A DNA stretch of 6,406 nt, taken from Chloroflexota bacterium. Its GTDB lineage: Bacteria > Chloroflexota > Anaerolineae > Anaerolineales > UBA4823. A model generated the notes under the pieces. It saw nothing but the letters and a program-made list of their open reading frames with translations, ran no database searches and was not told where the DNA came from. Below are positions 1-5,728 of this stretch, in pieces. Positions within the stretch are counted from its first letter, which is position 1; every line of letters starts with the position of its first letter. Made by a program: the position numbers and the translations under genes. Where the stretch lies: positions 1 to 6,406 of the forward strand of contig JAJZSS010000063.1 of assembly GCA_021849525.1 (NCBI GenBank), read 5' to 3'.

Positions 1-416
1 GGTTCTTCCTGGATAAATTCCACAATTTCCACGCGCCGCCGGCCCTGCACCAGGGCCGAGCTCGAGCCATCCGGCATGCTCAACAGGCGCCCGACAGCCG
101 TCTCGACGCCCACCGGCATGAAGTCATGCGGTCCAGGCACCTCCACATCCGGGTCGATCATGGTCAGGGCGATCACCGTCTGGTCGTTGAGCTGGGCTTC
201 TTCCACCGCCAGGATGGCTGCTTCGTGGGAAAGGAACACCGGCGAAACCATGTGGGGGAAAATTACCAGATCGCGCAGCGGCAGCACCGGGCATTCGATC
301 AGGCCATCTTCATCCGGGTTGGTATCCGGGATGCTGTACAGCTCTTCGGTGCGCCGGTGCAGCGCCTCGCCAAAATCTTCTTCACTATCGCGTAAATACC
401 AGTCGTTATTTTTCAT
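1..416 (-). CDS. lon: Lon-type ATP-dependent protease, N-terminal part (runs off the left edge)
   Basis: Reading the minus strand from the ATG at 416 gives 138 residues before the window ends, with no stop. After about 40 acidic residues comes the hallmark opening of the LON substrate-binding domain (residues 43-56, PVLPLRDLVIFPHM). A second typical Lon block follows at about 102-134, including MPDGSSSALVQGRRRVEIVEF-type residues. In full-length Lon this domain recognises unfolded or tagged substrates and feeds them to an AAA+ ATPase and a Ser-Lys protease in the cytoplasm. Those parts lie outside the window, so catalytic residues cannot be checked. The start is supported by a good Shine-Dalgarno (AAGGAAG, 421-427). 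The gene lies 43 bp downstream of folC on the same strand, so co-transcription is likely. A stand-alone LON-domain protein of about 200 residues is the main alternative, though the motifs fit full Lon better. Confidence 0.85.
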   Translation of the reverse strand, partial: MKNNDWYLRDSEEDFGEALHRRTEELYSIPDTNPDEDGLIECPVLPLRDLVIFPHMVSPVFLSHEAAILAVEEAQLNDQTVIALTMIDPDVEVPGPHDFMPVGVETAVGRLLSMPDGSSSALVQGRRRVEIVEFIQEE

Positions 417-420
417 CAAA

Positions 421-427
421 CTTCCTT
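421..427 (-). promoter_or_regulatory. Ribosome binding site of lon
   Basis: On the minus strand AAGGAAG stands four bases before the ATG at 416. It fixes the Lon start and shows that the gene has its own translation signal although it lies only 43 bp after folC. Confidence 0.7.
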
Positions 428-459
428 TTAGCGTTAATCAGTCCTCAAACAGACGATTT

Positions 460-1890
460 CTATTCTGCTTTGTGCGGCTGCTGCTTCAGCCAGGTATCGC
501 GCACACCCGCAGCCACAAATATGCTCCCGGCAGCCAGCACCAGGGCATTTCCGCCCCCCAGGTGCGGGGCGTGTTCCTGAGCTTGATCCTGAGCTGGCTC
601 CCGAGCCAGCTCCAGGGCTCGCTCCAGAGCTTCTTCCACGCTCTGGGTAACCACCGCCGGGCGTCCGTGGCGATGGGCAATCTCTACCAGCGCCTGCGGT
701 TCCATGGCGCGGGGGTGATACGAACGGGTAGCCACCACCTGGCGCACCCGGGGCATCAGCTCGGCGAACATCCCTTCAATATCCTTGTCCTCCGAGGCGC
801 CAAAGATCAGGACCACCGGCTTACCCGGGAAGTAATCGTCCAGCGCCAGGCGCAGCTTCAAGGCTGAATCCCGATTATGAGCCGAATCGACCACCACCAG
901 GGGATTCTCCGAAAGGATCTCGAAGCGTCCTGGCCAGCATACCCGGGCAAAACCTGCCTGGATGGCGCTGTCACTCACTGCCAGCCCGCGCCGGCGCGCC
1001 ACACTCAAGGCAGTAAACGCTGTGGCGGCATTCTCGATCTGGTGGTGACCCAGCAGCGGGATATTCAGCCGCAGCGGCTCCCACTCGCCAGCCTTACCGG
1101 CGTCGAAGTATGCATCTGCCTGCACCTGCTGGCTGGCAGGCCAGACCACCAGGCTCTGCCCCTGCAGTGAATGTTCCCCTGGCGCGTACAATATATCCTG
1201 CCCCACCTGGATCAACGGAGCGTCGCGTTCTCGCGCCACCTGCTCCAGCGCCAGGGCTGCTTCTTTCTTCTGAGGTGATATTACCACAGGCACACCCGGT
1301 TTAATGATCCCGGCTTTCTCGCCGGCTATGGCGGTCAGGGTGTTGCCCAGGAACTGAGTATGGTCATAAGAGATCGAAGTAATCACCGACACCAGCGGGG
1401 TGATGATATTCGTCGCATCCAGGCGCCCACCCAGGCCGACTTCGAAAATCGCGGCTGTGACGCCCTGGCGGGCAAAATACAGAAATGCCAGGGCGGTGGT
1501 GATTTCAAAAGTAGTCAGCTCGGTGCCAGAATCCAGATACGGGCGCAGCTCATCGACCAAATCGTTCAGGGCGGCATGCGGGATCGGCTGCCCGTCCACC
1601 TGGATGCGCTCGTTATAATCCTGCAGGTGCGGCGAGGTGTACAACCCCACCTTGTAGCCCGCCTGATGCAGCGCCGCCGCGCACAAAGCCGAGACCGAGC
1701 CCTTGCCTTTGGTTCCGGCAACATGGATGATCGGATAGGCGGTGTGCGGATTCCCCAGGTGGGCTGCAAATGTCCGCATGCGCGCCAGATCGAACTTCTC
1801 CGGGGAGTAGCGGTCGGCGTGGGTCAGGCTGTAATCGACAAAGCCATATAAATATTCGAGGGTTTGTTGGTAACGAGATTCAGATTCCAT
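460..1890 (-). CDS. folC: Bifunctional dihydrofolate synthase / folylpolyglutamate synthase
   Basis: This Mur-ligase-family cytoplasmic enzyme adds glutamate to dihydropteroate and then to reduced folates, using ATP. The 476 residues carry the family motifs in order: P-loop GTKGKGS (59-65), TSPHL (85-89), EVGLGGRLDATN (150-161), SYDHTQFLGNTLTAIAGEKAGI (174-195, with the probable carbamylated lysine in EKAGI), GHHQIENAATA (281-291), WPGRFE (319-324) and DSAHN (335-339). It closes with the usual LVLAAGSIFVAAGVRD-type segment (450-465). Length is slightly above the usual 420-450. An A/Q/E-rich stretch at about 428-446, before the last strand, accounts for part of the excess. The start fits the family (QQTLEYLYGFVDY follows at once), but no clear Shine-Dalgarno precedes it. 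It leads a probable folC-lon transcript and is divergent from the phn unit. Confidence 0.95.
   Translation of the reverse strand: MESESRYQQTLEYLYGFVDYSLTHADRYSPEKFDLARMRTFAAHLGNPHTAYPIIHVAGTKGKGSVSALCAAALHQAGYKVGLYTSPHLQDYNERIQVDGQPIPHAALNDLVDELRPYLDSGTELTTFEITTALAFLYFARQGVTAAIFEVGLGGRLDATNIITPLVSVITSISYDHTQFLGNTLTAIAGEKAGIIKPGVPVVISPQKKEAALALEQVARERDAPLIQVGQDILYAPGEHSLQGQSLVVWPASQQVQADAYFDAGKAGEWEPLRLNIPLLGHHQIENAATAFTALSVARRRGLAVSDSAIQAGFARVCWPGRFEILSENPLVVVDSAHNRDSALKLRLALDDYFPGKPVVLIFGASEDKDIEGMFAELMPRVRQVVATRSYHPRAMEPQALVEIAHRHGRPAVVTQSVEEALERALELAREPAQDQAQEHAPHLGGGNALVLAAGSIFVAAGVRDTWLKQQPHKAE
591..612. repeat. Perfect 10-bp inverted repeat inside folC
   Basis: GAGCTGGCTC (591-600) and its reverse complement GAGCCAGCTC (603-612) are separated by CC. 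It lies in the codons of the low-complexity A/Q/E-rich insertion near the FolC C-terminus. No T-run follows on either strand, so it is not a terminator. It may be only a by-product of the biased local composition. Confidence 0.6.
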
Positions 1891-1954
1891 TGCTTCAAAA
1901 TTGTAACCGCGGCTTAAGAGCAGGGCAAGGGCGGAACAATTAAATCCATAAACC

Positions 1955-1983
1955 TTGCCATACCGCCAACTATCGGATATTAT
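1955..1983 (+). promoter_or_regulatory. Sigma-70-type promoter for the phn unit
   Basis: TTGCCA (1955-1960) and TATTAT (1978-1983) are separated by exactly 17 bp, and each differs from consensus at one position. The start point would fall near 1990, giving an untranslated leader of about 70 bases before phnC. This is the best promoter match in the intergenic region by eye. The consensus for the host's main sigma factor is assumed to be the common bacterial one. Confidence 0.6.
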
Positions 1984-2016
1984 CCAGACACCAAATCATA
2001 TTAATCAGGTGTCAGG
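1984..2016. promoter_or_regulatory. Imperfect dyad, candidate operator of the phn unit
   Basis: CCAGACACC (1984-1992) faces GGTGTCAGG (2008-2016). Eight of nine positions pair, with a 15-base AT-rich spacer. The left arm abuts the -10 box and covers the predicted start point, a usual place for a repressor. The right arm overlaps a tandem heptamer, TCAGGTG/TCAGGTT (2005-2018). A weak hairpin in the leader RNA is an alternative. No known regulator consensus was recognised. Confidence 0.35.
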
Positions 2017-2060
2017 TTGTTATACTCCCGTTTATCATCAACTAAATAGAAGAAGCCAAT

Positions 2061-2813
2061 ATGCTGCAAATCCAAAACCTTTTCAAAATCTACGATGGGG
2101 GCGTGCAGGCGCTTTATGATGTCAGTTTTGACATTCCCAAAGGGCAGTTTCTGGCGGTTATCGGTCTGAGCGGCTCGGGGAAATCCACCCTGCTGCGCTG
2201 CATCAACCGGCTGGTTGAGCCAACTTCCGGAAAGATCCTGTGGGACGATATGGATATCACGGCCGCCTCGCAAGAAGAGCTGCGCCGCATCCGGCGCCGG
2301 ATCGGCATGGTATTCCAGCATTTCAACCTGGTCCACCGCTCGAGCGTGCTAACCAATGTGCTGGCTGGGCGGCAGGGGTATGTCAACCCGGCCTGGAGCC
2401 TGATCAACCGCTTTCCCAAAGAAGACCTTCAAAAGGCGCATGCGCAGCTGGAGCGAGTGGGGATTGGCGATAAATTCCGTCACCGCGCCGACGAGCTGAG
2501 CGGCGGGCAGCAGCAGCGGGTAGGGATTGCCCGGGCGATGATGCAGGAGCCGGAGTTGATCCTGGCGGATGAGCCGGTCGCCAGCCTGGACCCGGTGCTG
2601 GCCCACTCCATCATGCAGCACCTGGAAAAAATCAACCAGGACCTGGGGGTTACCGTGATCTGCAGCCTGCACTTCCTCGATCTCGTCCATCGCTATGCCG
2701 ACCGGGTGGTCGCCCTGAACGAAGGCCGCCTGGTGTACGATGGCTTGCCGCAGGATATTGACGATGCACGCTTCAAAGAAATCTACGGCAAAGAAGCCGA
2801 GCGAGTGGGGTAA
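2061..2813 (+). CDS. phnC: PhnC-type ABC transporter ATP-binding protein
   Basis: This is the cytoplasmic ATPase of a phosphonate-family (phosphonate, phosphite or related oxyanion) importer, working as a dimer under the permease. The 250 residues have all the needed motifs: Walker [10 protein letters not shown] (35-43), Q-loop Q86, signature LSGGQ (146-150), Walker B LILADEP (166-172), D-loop SLD (175-177) and switch His204. The block [20 protein letters not shown] (78-97), the following NVLAGR, and the [11 protein letters not shown] segment (112-122) are typical of PhnC rather than of amino-acid or methionine ATPases. Length is normal for the family. Only a weak purine-rich site (AGAAGAAG, about 2048-2055) precedes the ATG. 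The gene heads a three-gene unit, with its permease 9 bp downstream. The actual substrate cannot be read from the ATPase. Confidence 0.92.
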   Translation: MLQIQNLFKIYDGGVQALYDVSFDIPKGQFLAVIGLSGSGKSTLLRCINRLVEPTSGKILWDDMDITAASQEELRRIRRRIGMVFQHFNLVHRSSVLTNVLAGRQGYVNPAWSLINRFPKEDLQKAHAQLERVGIGDKFRHRADELSGGQQQRVGIARAMMQEPELILADEPVASLDPVLAHSIMQHLEKINQDLGVTVICSLHFLDLVHRYADRVVALNEGRLVYDGLPQDIDDARFKEIYGKEAERVG

Positions 2814-2816
2814 AGG
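2812..2816 (+). promoter_or_regulatory. Ribosome binding site of the permease gene
   Basis: AAAGG overlaps the phnC stop codon and stands six bases before the ATG at 2823. It supports that start and suggests translational coupling of ATPase and permease. Confidence 0.6.
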
Positions 2817-2822
2817 CCAGCC

Positions 2823-4628
2823 ATGAAAAATGTCAATAAATCAATCATCACCGCTCTGATCGTCCTGATTGTGCTGATCGTCTACGCCTATGGCTTCGAG
2901 GTCACCCAGGTGAACCTGGAGACAGCCCGCCAGCCCCGCCGCCAGGAATCGTTTGTACGCATTTTACGCGCCCTGGCCCACCCGGATATATTCACCTACG
3001 AGCAAAGCGAGGTAGTGGTGGACGCCCCGATCGTGGTCGGCTGCCCCACCGGTGGAGTAAGCCTCCCCGAGCCGGATAAAACCGGACCGTATATGCTGGT
3101 CACCCCCGGCTGCGCCGAGCCAAAGGCGGAAATCACCGTCGAAGGTTTTAATTTCGCCCCCAATGTCAGTGGGCCGATCAATTTCATCCCCCCCAGCAAT
3201 GTGACCATCCAGCTCGGCAATTTCCAGAGCGATTCGGCCGGGCACTTCAAGAGCACAGTCACCCTGCCCAACCGCCAGCCCGTTCCAGAGTCCCAGACGA
3301 TTCGCAGCATCACCCGCGCCAACGTCGGCGGACCAAAACTCTCGCGCAACGGCAGGGATACCTGGGGCAAGATTGTCGAAACCGTCTTCCTGGCGCTACT
3401 GGCAACCACCTTTGGCACCCTGTTTGCCATCCCGGTAAGTTTCCTGGCAGCCAAAAACTTAATGAAGGATGTGGTCAGCCCGCTGGCGAGTGTAGCGCTT
3501 TCGCTGATCGCCTGGCCGATCGGGATTGGAATTGGTTGGCTCACGGCCCGCGGGGCGCATTGGATCAGCGAGCGCTTCGGACAAACGACCGTGTTATTAA
3601 TTGCCGGGCTGATCATCGCTCCCCTGCTGACGTATTTCGCCATGCGGATCGGGCTGCCTCCCACCGATACCCGTACGCCGACCCCCAGGCAGCGCCTGGG
3701 ACGCTTCGGTGCGCTGGTGGTGGCAGCGATCGCCGGCATCGTGGCGGCTTTGTTGGTCTCGCAGGTGATCAGTGAGTTCGGAGAGATCGTGGCGAAGGTG
3801 CCGGCGCTCGAATTCATGGGCAATTTCTTCGTCACCGTTGGTGATATGGTCTCCACCTTCCTGGGGCTGGTAGTGGCCCTGGCAGCCGGGGCAGTGCTCG
3901 GCGGCTGGGCAGAGCGCCTGGGGCACAGGATGACCGATTCCCTGCCGGTCCCCGCCTTGAAAACATTCAATCTGATCCTGGCAGCCCTGGCCGGGGCGTT
4001 GATCTTCCTGACCGTCGCGGCAGTGATCGAGTGGCTGTACGACTTCAATAACCCGCTGTACGTATTCGTGATTCCCGGCATCCTGGGTGCGCTGGCAGGC
4101 CTGCTGCTGGCGGCGCGCCTGCCGCACAAAGGCTCGCTGCCGGTCGGGCTGACCATCTACAATGCGTTACGCGGCCTGATGAATATCCTGCGCTCGATCG
4201 AAGCGTTCATCTGGGCGATCATCTTCGTCGTCCTGGTGAGCACCGGCCCGTTCGCCGGCACCCTGGCGCTGACCCTGCACACCGTCGCCGCCCTGGGTAA
4301 GCTCTACTCCGAGCAGGTAGAGAGCATTATGCCCGGCCCACTCGAAGCCATCAAAGCTACCGGCGCCACCCGCATCCAGACCATCATTTACGGGGTAATC
4401 CCGCAGATCATCCCGCCTTATATCTCCTTCACCATGTACCGCTGGGATATCAATGTGCGCATGTCCACCATCATCGGCTTCGCCGGCGGCGGCGGTATCG
4501 GCTTCTTGCTGCAGCAGAACATCAACCTGCTCAACTACCGCGCTGCCAGCACCCAGATGATCGCCATCACTGTGGTGGTCTGGTTGATGGATTATCTCAG
4601 CTCGGTGCTGCGCGAGAAGTTCGTCTAA
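2823..4628 (+). CDS. phnE: Enlarged PhnE-type ABC transporter permease with two insertions
   Basis: This is the membrane permease partner of the upstream ATPase, 601 residues where PhnE usually has about 260-290. Recognisable PhnE pieces are: an N-terminal helix (8-24), a short ILRALAHPDIFT region (47-58), the first core helix (186-213, ending IPVSFLAAKNL), and everything from about 445 to the end. That last part includes NILRSIEAFIWAIIFV, GPFAGTLALTLHT, the ATPase-docking EAA loop (about 508-527, EAIKATGATR) and MYRWDINVRMSTIIGFAGGGGIG. Between these lie two extras. Residues about 65-178 are extracytoplasmic, with a beta-rich stretch (101-149) resembling an Ig/TIG-like fold and two cysteines (74, 97). 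Residues about 214-440 add roughly six hydrophobic helices (218-240, 254-274, 293-315, 340-362, 381-402, 411-431). Loops predicted to be cytoplasmic are basic and the outer ones acidic, so an even number of added helices keeps the EAA loop inside. There is no frameshift; the reading frame is continuous. Confidence 0.85.
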   Translation: MKNVNKSIITALIVLIVLIVYAYGFEVTQVNLETARQPRRQESFVRILRALAHPDIFTYEQSEVVVDAPIVVGCPTGGVSLPEPDKTGPYMLVTPGCAEPKAEITVEGFNFAPNVSGPINFIPPSNVTIQLGNFQSDSAGHFKSTVTLPNRQPVPESQTIRSITRANVGGPKLSRNGRDTWGKIVETVFLALLATTFGTLFAIPVSFLAAKNLMKDVVSPLASVALSLIAWPIGIGIGWLTARGAHWISERFGQTTVLLIAGLIIAPLLTYFAMRIGLPPTDTRTPTPRQRLGRFGALVVAAIAGIVAALLVSQVISEFGEIVAKVPALEFMGNFFVTVGDMVSTFLGLVVALAAGAVLGGWAERLGHRMTDSLPVPALKTFNLILAALAGALIFLTVAAVIEWLYDFNNPLYVFVIPGILGALAGLLLAARLPHKGSLPVGLTIYNALRGLMNILRSIEAFIWAIIFVVLVSTGPFAGTLALTLHTVAALGKLYSEQVESIMPGPLEAIKATGATRIQTIIYGVIPQIIPPYISFTMYRWDINVRMSTIIGFAGGGGIGFLLQQNINLLNYRAASTQMIAITVVVWLMDYLSSVLREKFV

Positions 4629-4638
4629 ACCAAACCAT

Positions 4639-5199
4639 ATGGAACGCGAAGCAGCCCTCGCCCTGGTGCGAGAATACGTCAAAAATGAAAGCCTTGTGCG
4701 CCACATGCTGGCGGTTGAAGCTGCCATGCGCTACTACGCCCGCCTGGAAGGGGAAGATGAGGAGCTGTGGGGCGCAGCCGGCTTGCTGCATGATTTCGAC
4801 TGGGAGATCCATCCCAGCATGGAAGAGCACCCCCAGGCTGGCGCGGCGATCCTGCGCCAGCGCGGCGTGGACGAGACCCTGATCCGGGCGGTATTGAGCC
4901 ACGCCGACCACACCGGGGTGCCGCGCCTGAGCCGCATGGAAAAAGCCCTGGCAGCCTGCGATGAGATCACCGGGCTGGTGACGGCAGTGGCGCTGGTGCG
5001 CCCCTCCCACTCGCTCTATGACCTGGAACCGGCTTCGGTGAAGAAGAAATGGAAAGACAAAGCCTTCGCCGCCGGGGCGAACCGGGAGGAGATCATCCAG
5101 AGCACCCAGGAATTTGGGGTCGAGCTGTGGGAGCATGTGGGCAATGTGATCCAGGCGATGCGGGGCATCGCCCCGGAGCTGGGCCTGAAAGGCAGGTAG
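4639..5199 (+). CDS. HD-superfamily predicted hydrolase (COG2316-like), function unknown
   Basis: This 186-residue soluble protein has a complete HD metal site: H22 (RHMLAVE), H51-D52 (LLHDFDWE), H64 (EEHP), H88 (SHAD) and D108 (ACDEITG). The family pattern is that of a small, widely conserved group of predicted HD hydrolases. Its other conserved blocks, LVRPSHSL (119-126) and SVKKKWKDKAFAAGANRE (133-150), are also present. HD proteins usually hydrolyse phosphate esters, often nucleotides, but the substrate of this group is unknown to me. The start fits the family, yet no Shine-Dalgarno is visible in the 10 bp after the permease stop, so translation is probably coupled. It is the last gene before a strong terminator, which places it in the transporter transcript. 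It does not look like the phosphonate-cleaving oxygenase PhnZ. Confidence 0.85.
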   Translation: MEREAALALVREYVKNESLVRHMLAVEAAMRYYARLEGEDEELWGAAGLLHDFDWEIHPSMEEHPQAGAAILRQRGVDETLIRAVLSHADHTGVPRLSRMEKALAACDEITGLVTAVALVRPSHSLYDLEPASVKKKWKDKAFAAGANREEIIQSTQEFGVELWEHVGNVIQAMRGIAPELGLKGR

Positions 5200-5211
5200 C
5201 GATTAAATCAG

Positions 5212-5248
5212 GCGGGGGTGTCCATGGTCCGGACACCCCCGCTTTTTT
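5212..5248 (+). terminator. Intrinsic terminator of the phn unit
   Basis: A perfect 12-bp GC-rich stem (GCGGGGGTGTCC at 5212-5223 with GGACACCCCCGC at 5231-5242) has a seven-base loop and is followed directly by six T. It starts 12 bp after the stop of the HD gene. On the opposite strand the hairpin is followed only by TGATTTAATC, so it should work mainly on the plus strand. It lies between convergent genes and could also impede read-through from the lipoprotein gene. Confidence 0.93.
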
Positions 5249-5269
5249 CTTAATGAAAAGCAGAGAAGC

Positions 5270-5662
5270 TCAGTCGCTGAGCTGGACCGCGGCGCAAGGC
5301 TCGCCGCAGTTTTCAATCACGCGCTGGATATCCCCGATCGCCGGTTGGAGCGCCTGCAGGGAGCGCCCATCCTTGAGCATCAAGGTGATTTTTTCCGCTT
5401 TCGCCCCCAGAATCTCGCTTATTTCGCCGTTCATCAACATGCCGAAAGCCTGCGCCCAGCTCACCTCCGAGCCGCTGGCGGCTTCGGGGTAAAGCGTGTT
5501 TGTCTGCTCGACAACCGCCTGCTCCTGCTGAGGTGCAGGATAATTCTCAGGCGCTTCAGTGGCGGCCGGGGTTTCCACAACCGCCGGCTGGCAGGCTGCC
5601 AGCGCCAGGACCAGCAAAAGGCCGGTCACTAGCCAGATGGTTGGTTTCAGGGTGCGTTGCAT
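5270..5662 (-). CDS. Small lipoprotein with an FtsH-ext-like domain, function unknown
   Basis: This 130-residue product begins with a lipoprotein signal peptide: basic residues, a hydrophobic core (9-22) and the lipobox LAAC, with C24 as the expected lipidated cysteine. A flexible linker rich in P, A, E and Q follows (about 25-63). The C-terminal part (67-130) starts VSWAQAFGMLMNGEISEI and continues KITLMLKDGR. That resembles the extracytoplasmic domain of FtsH (VSYSEFL..V..GKV pattern), seen by eye only. It ends with a CGEPC pair (119-123) that might form a disulfide or bind metal. The start is supported by GGAGGT at 5671-5666, and the gene has its own likely -10 box. It lies 66 bp downstream of the beta-sandwich protein gene on the same strand. 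I cannot name a function; a membrane-anchored accessory or sensor is a guess. Confidence 0.8.
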   Translation of the reverse strand: MQRTLKPTIWLVTGLLLVLALAACQPAVVETPAATEAPENYPAPQQEQAVVEQTNTLYPEAASGSEVSWAQAFGMLMNGEISEILGAKAEKITLMLKDGRSLQALQPAIGDIQRVIENCGEPCAAVQLSD

Positions 5663-5665
5663 AGT

Positions 5666-5671
5666 ACCTCC
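5666..5671 (-). promoter_or_regulatory. Ribosome binding site of the lipoprotein gene
   Basis: GGAGGT on the minus strand is a near-perfect Shine-Dalgarno, set rather close (three bases) to the ATG at 5662. It is the strongest ribosome binding site in the window and fixes the start. Confidence 0.75.
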
Positions 5672-5686
5672 AGAGTTTGGTTCAAT

Positions 5687-5702
5687 TTGCGGTCGCCCGC
5701 AA
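5687..5702. promoter_or_regulatory. Short perfect dyad at the lipoprotein gene start point
   Basis: TTGCGG (5687-5692) and CCGCAA (5697-5702) flank the four-base centre TCGC. It begins five bases after the TATAAT box on the minus strand, so it would cover the transcription start. It could be an operator or a small 5' hairpin. No T-run follows on the minus strand, so it is not a terminator for the upstream gene. Confidence 0.35.
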
Positions 5703-5706
5703 TCCG

Positions 5707-5712
5707 ATTATA
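5707..5712 (-). promoter_or_regulatory. Perfect -10 box upstream of the lipoprotein gene
   Basis: The minus strand reads TATAAT at 5712-5707, in the 66-bp gap between the two minus-strand genes. No good -35 lies at 16-18 bp (CCGCTG at 17), so activity may need an activator or be weak. The start point would be near 5700, about 38 bases before the ATG. Confidence 0.45.
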
Positions 5713-5728
5713 CTCGCCCCGGCAAGGT

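Larger units (their letters stand above)
1891..2060. other. Divergent intergenic region between folC and phnC
   Basis: These 170 bp are more AT-rich than the genes on either side. They carry the plus-strand promoter at 1955-1983, the dyad at 1984-2016, and a second, weaker plus-strand -10 (TGTTATACT, 2018-2026, extended type, without a good -35). Toward folC I see only weak candidates on the minus strand: TTGGCG at 1969-1964 with TTTAAT at 1944-1939, spacer 19. The folC promoter is therefore unresolved. No riboswitch-like structure or small ORF was recognised. Confidence 0.7.

Noticed and set aside
591..612. A terminator or attenuator at the inverted repeat inside folC.
   Set aside because: No T-run follows on either strand, and the repeat lies within a continuous, conserved coding frame.
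76..867. A 263-codon plus-strand open frame across the start of lon and the end of folC.
   Set aside because: It is antisense to two recognised genes, spans their gap and has low-complexity translation without any motif.
1984..2060. A riboswitch in the phnC leader.
   Set aside because: The leader is only about 70 bases, AT-rich, with one weak hairpin and no recognised aptamer core or terminator.
2996..4156. A 386-codon open frame on the minus strand opposite the permease gene.
   Set aside because: Its translation is rich in S, T, R and P and shows no domain, and it lies wholly opposite a clear PhnE frame. It is best explained by the GC-biased codon use of the true gene.
4597..5136. A 179-codon minus-strand frame opposite the HD gene.
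   Set aside because: The plus strand encodes a complete conserved HD protein, and the antisense product has no recognisable features.
4639..5199. PhnZ, or the HD protein family tied to phosphonate breakdown.
   Set aside because: The sequence blocks (LVRPSHSL and SVKKKWKDKAFAAG) fit a different small HD family. The transporter context alone is not enough to assign a phosphonate-cleaving activity.
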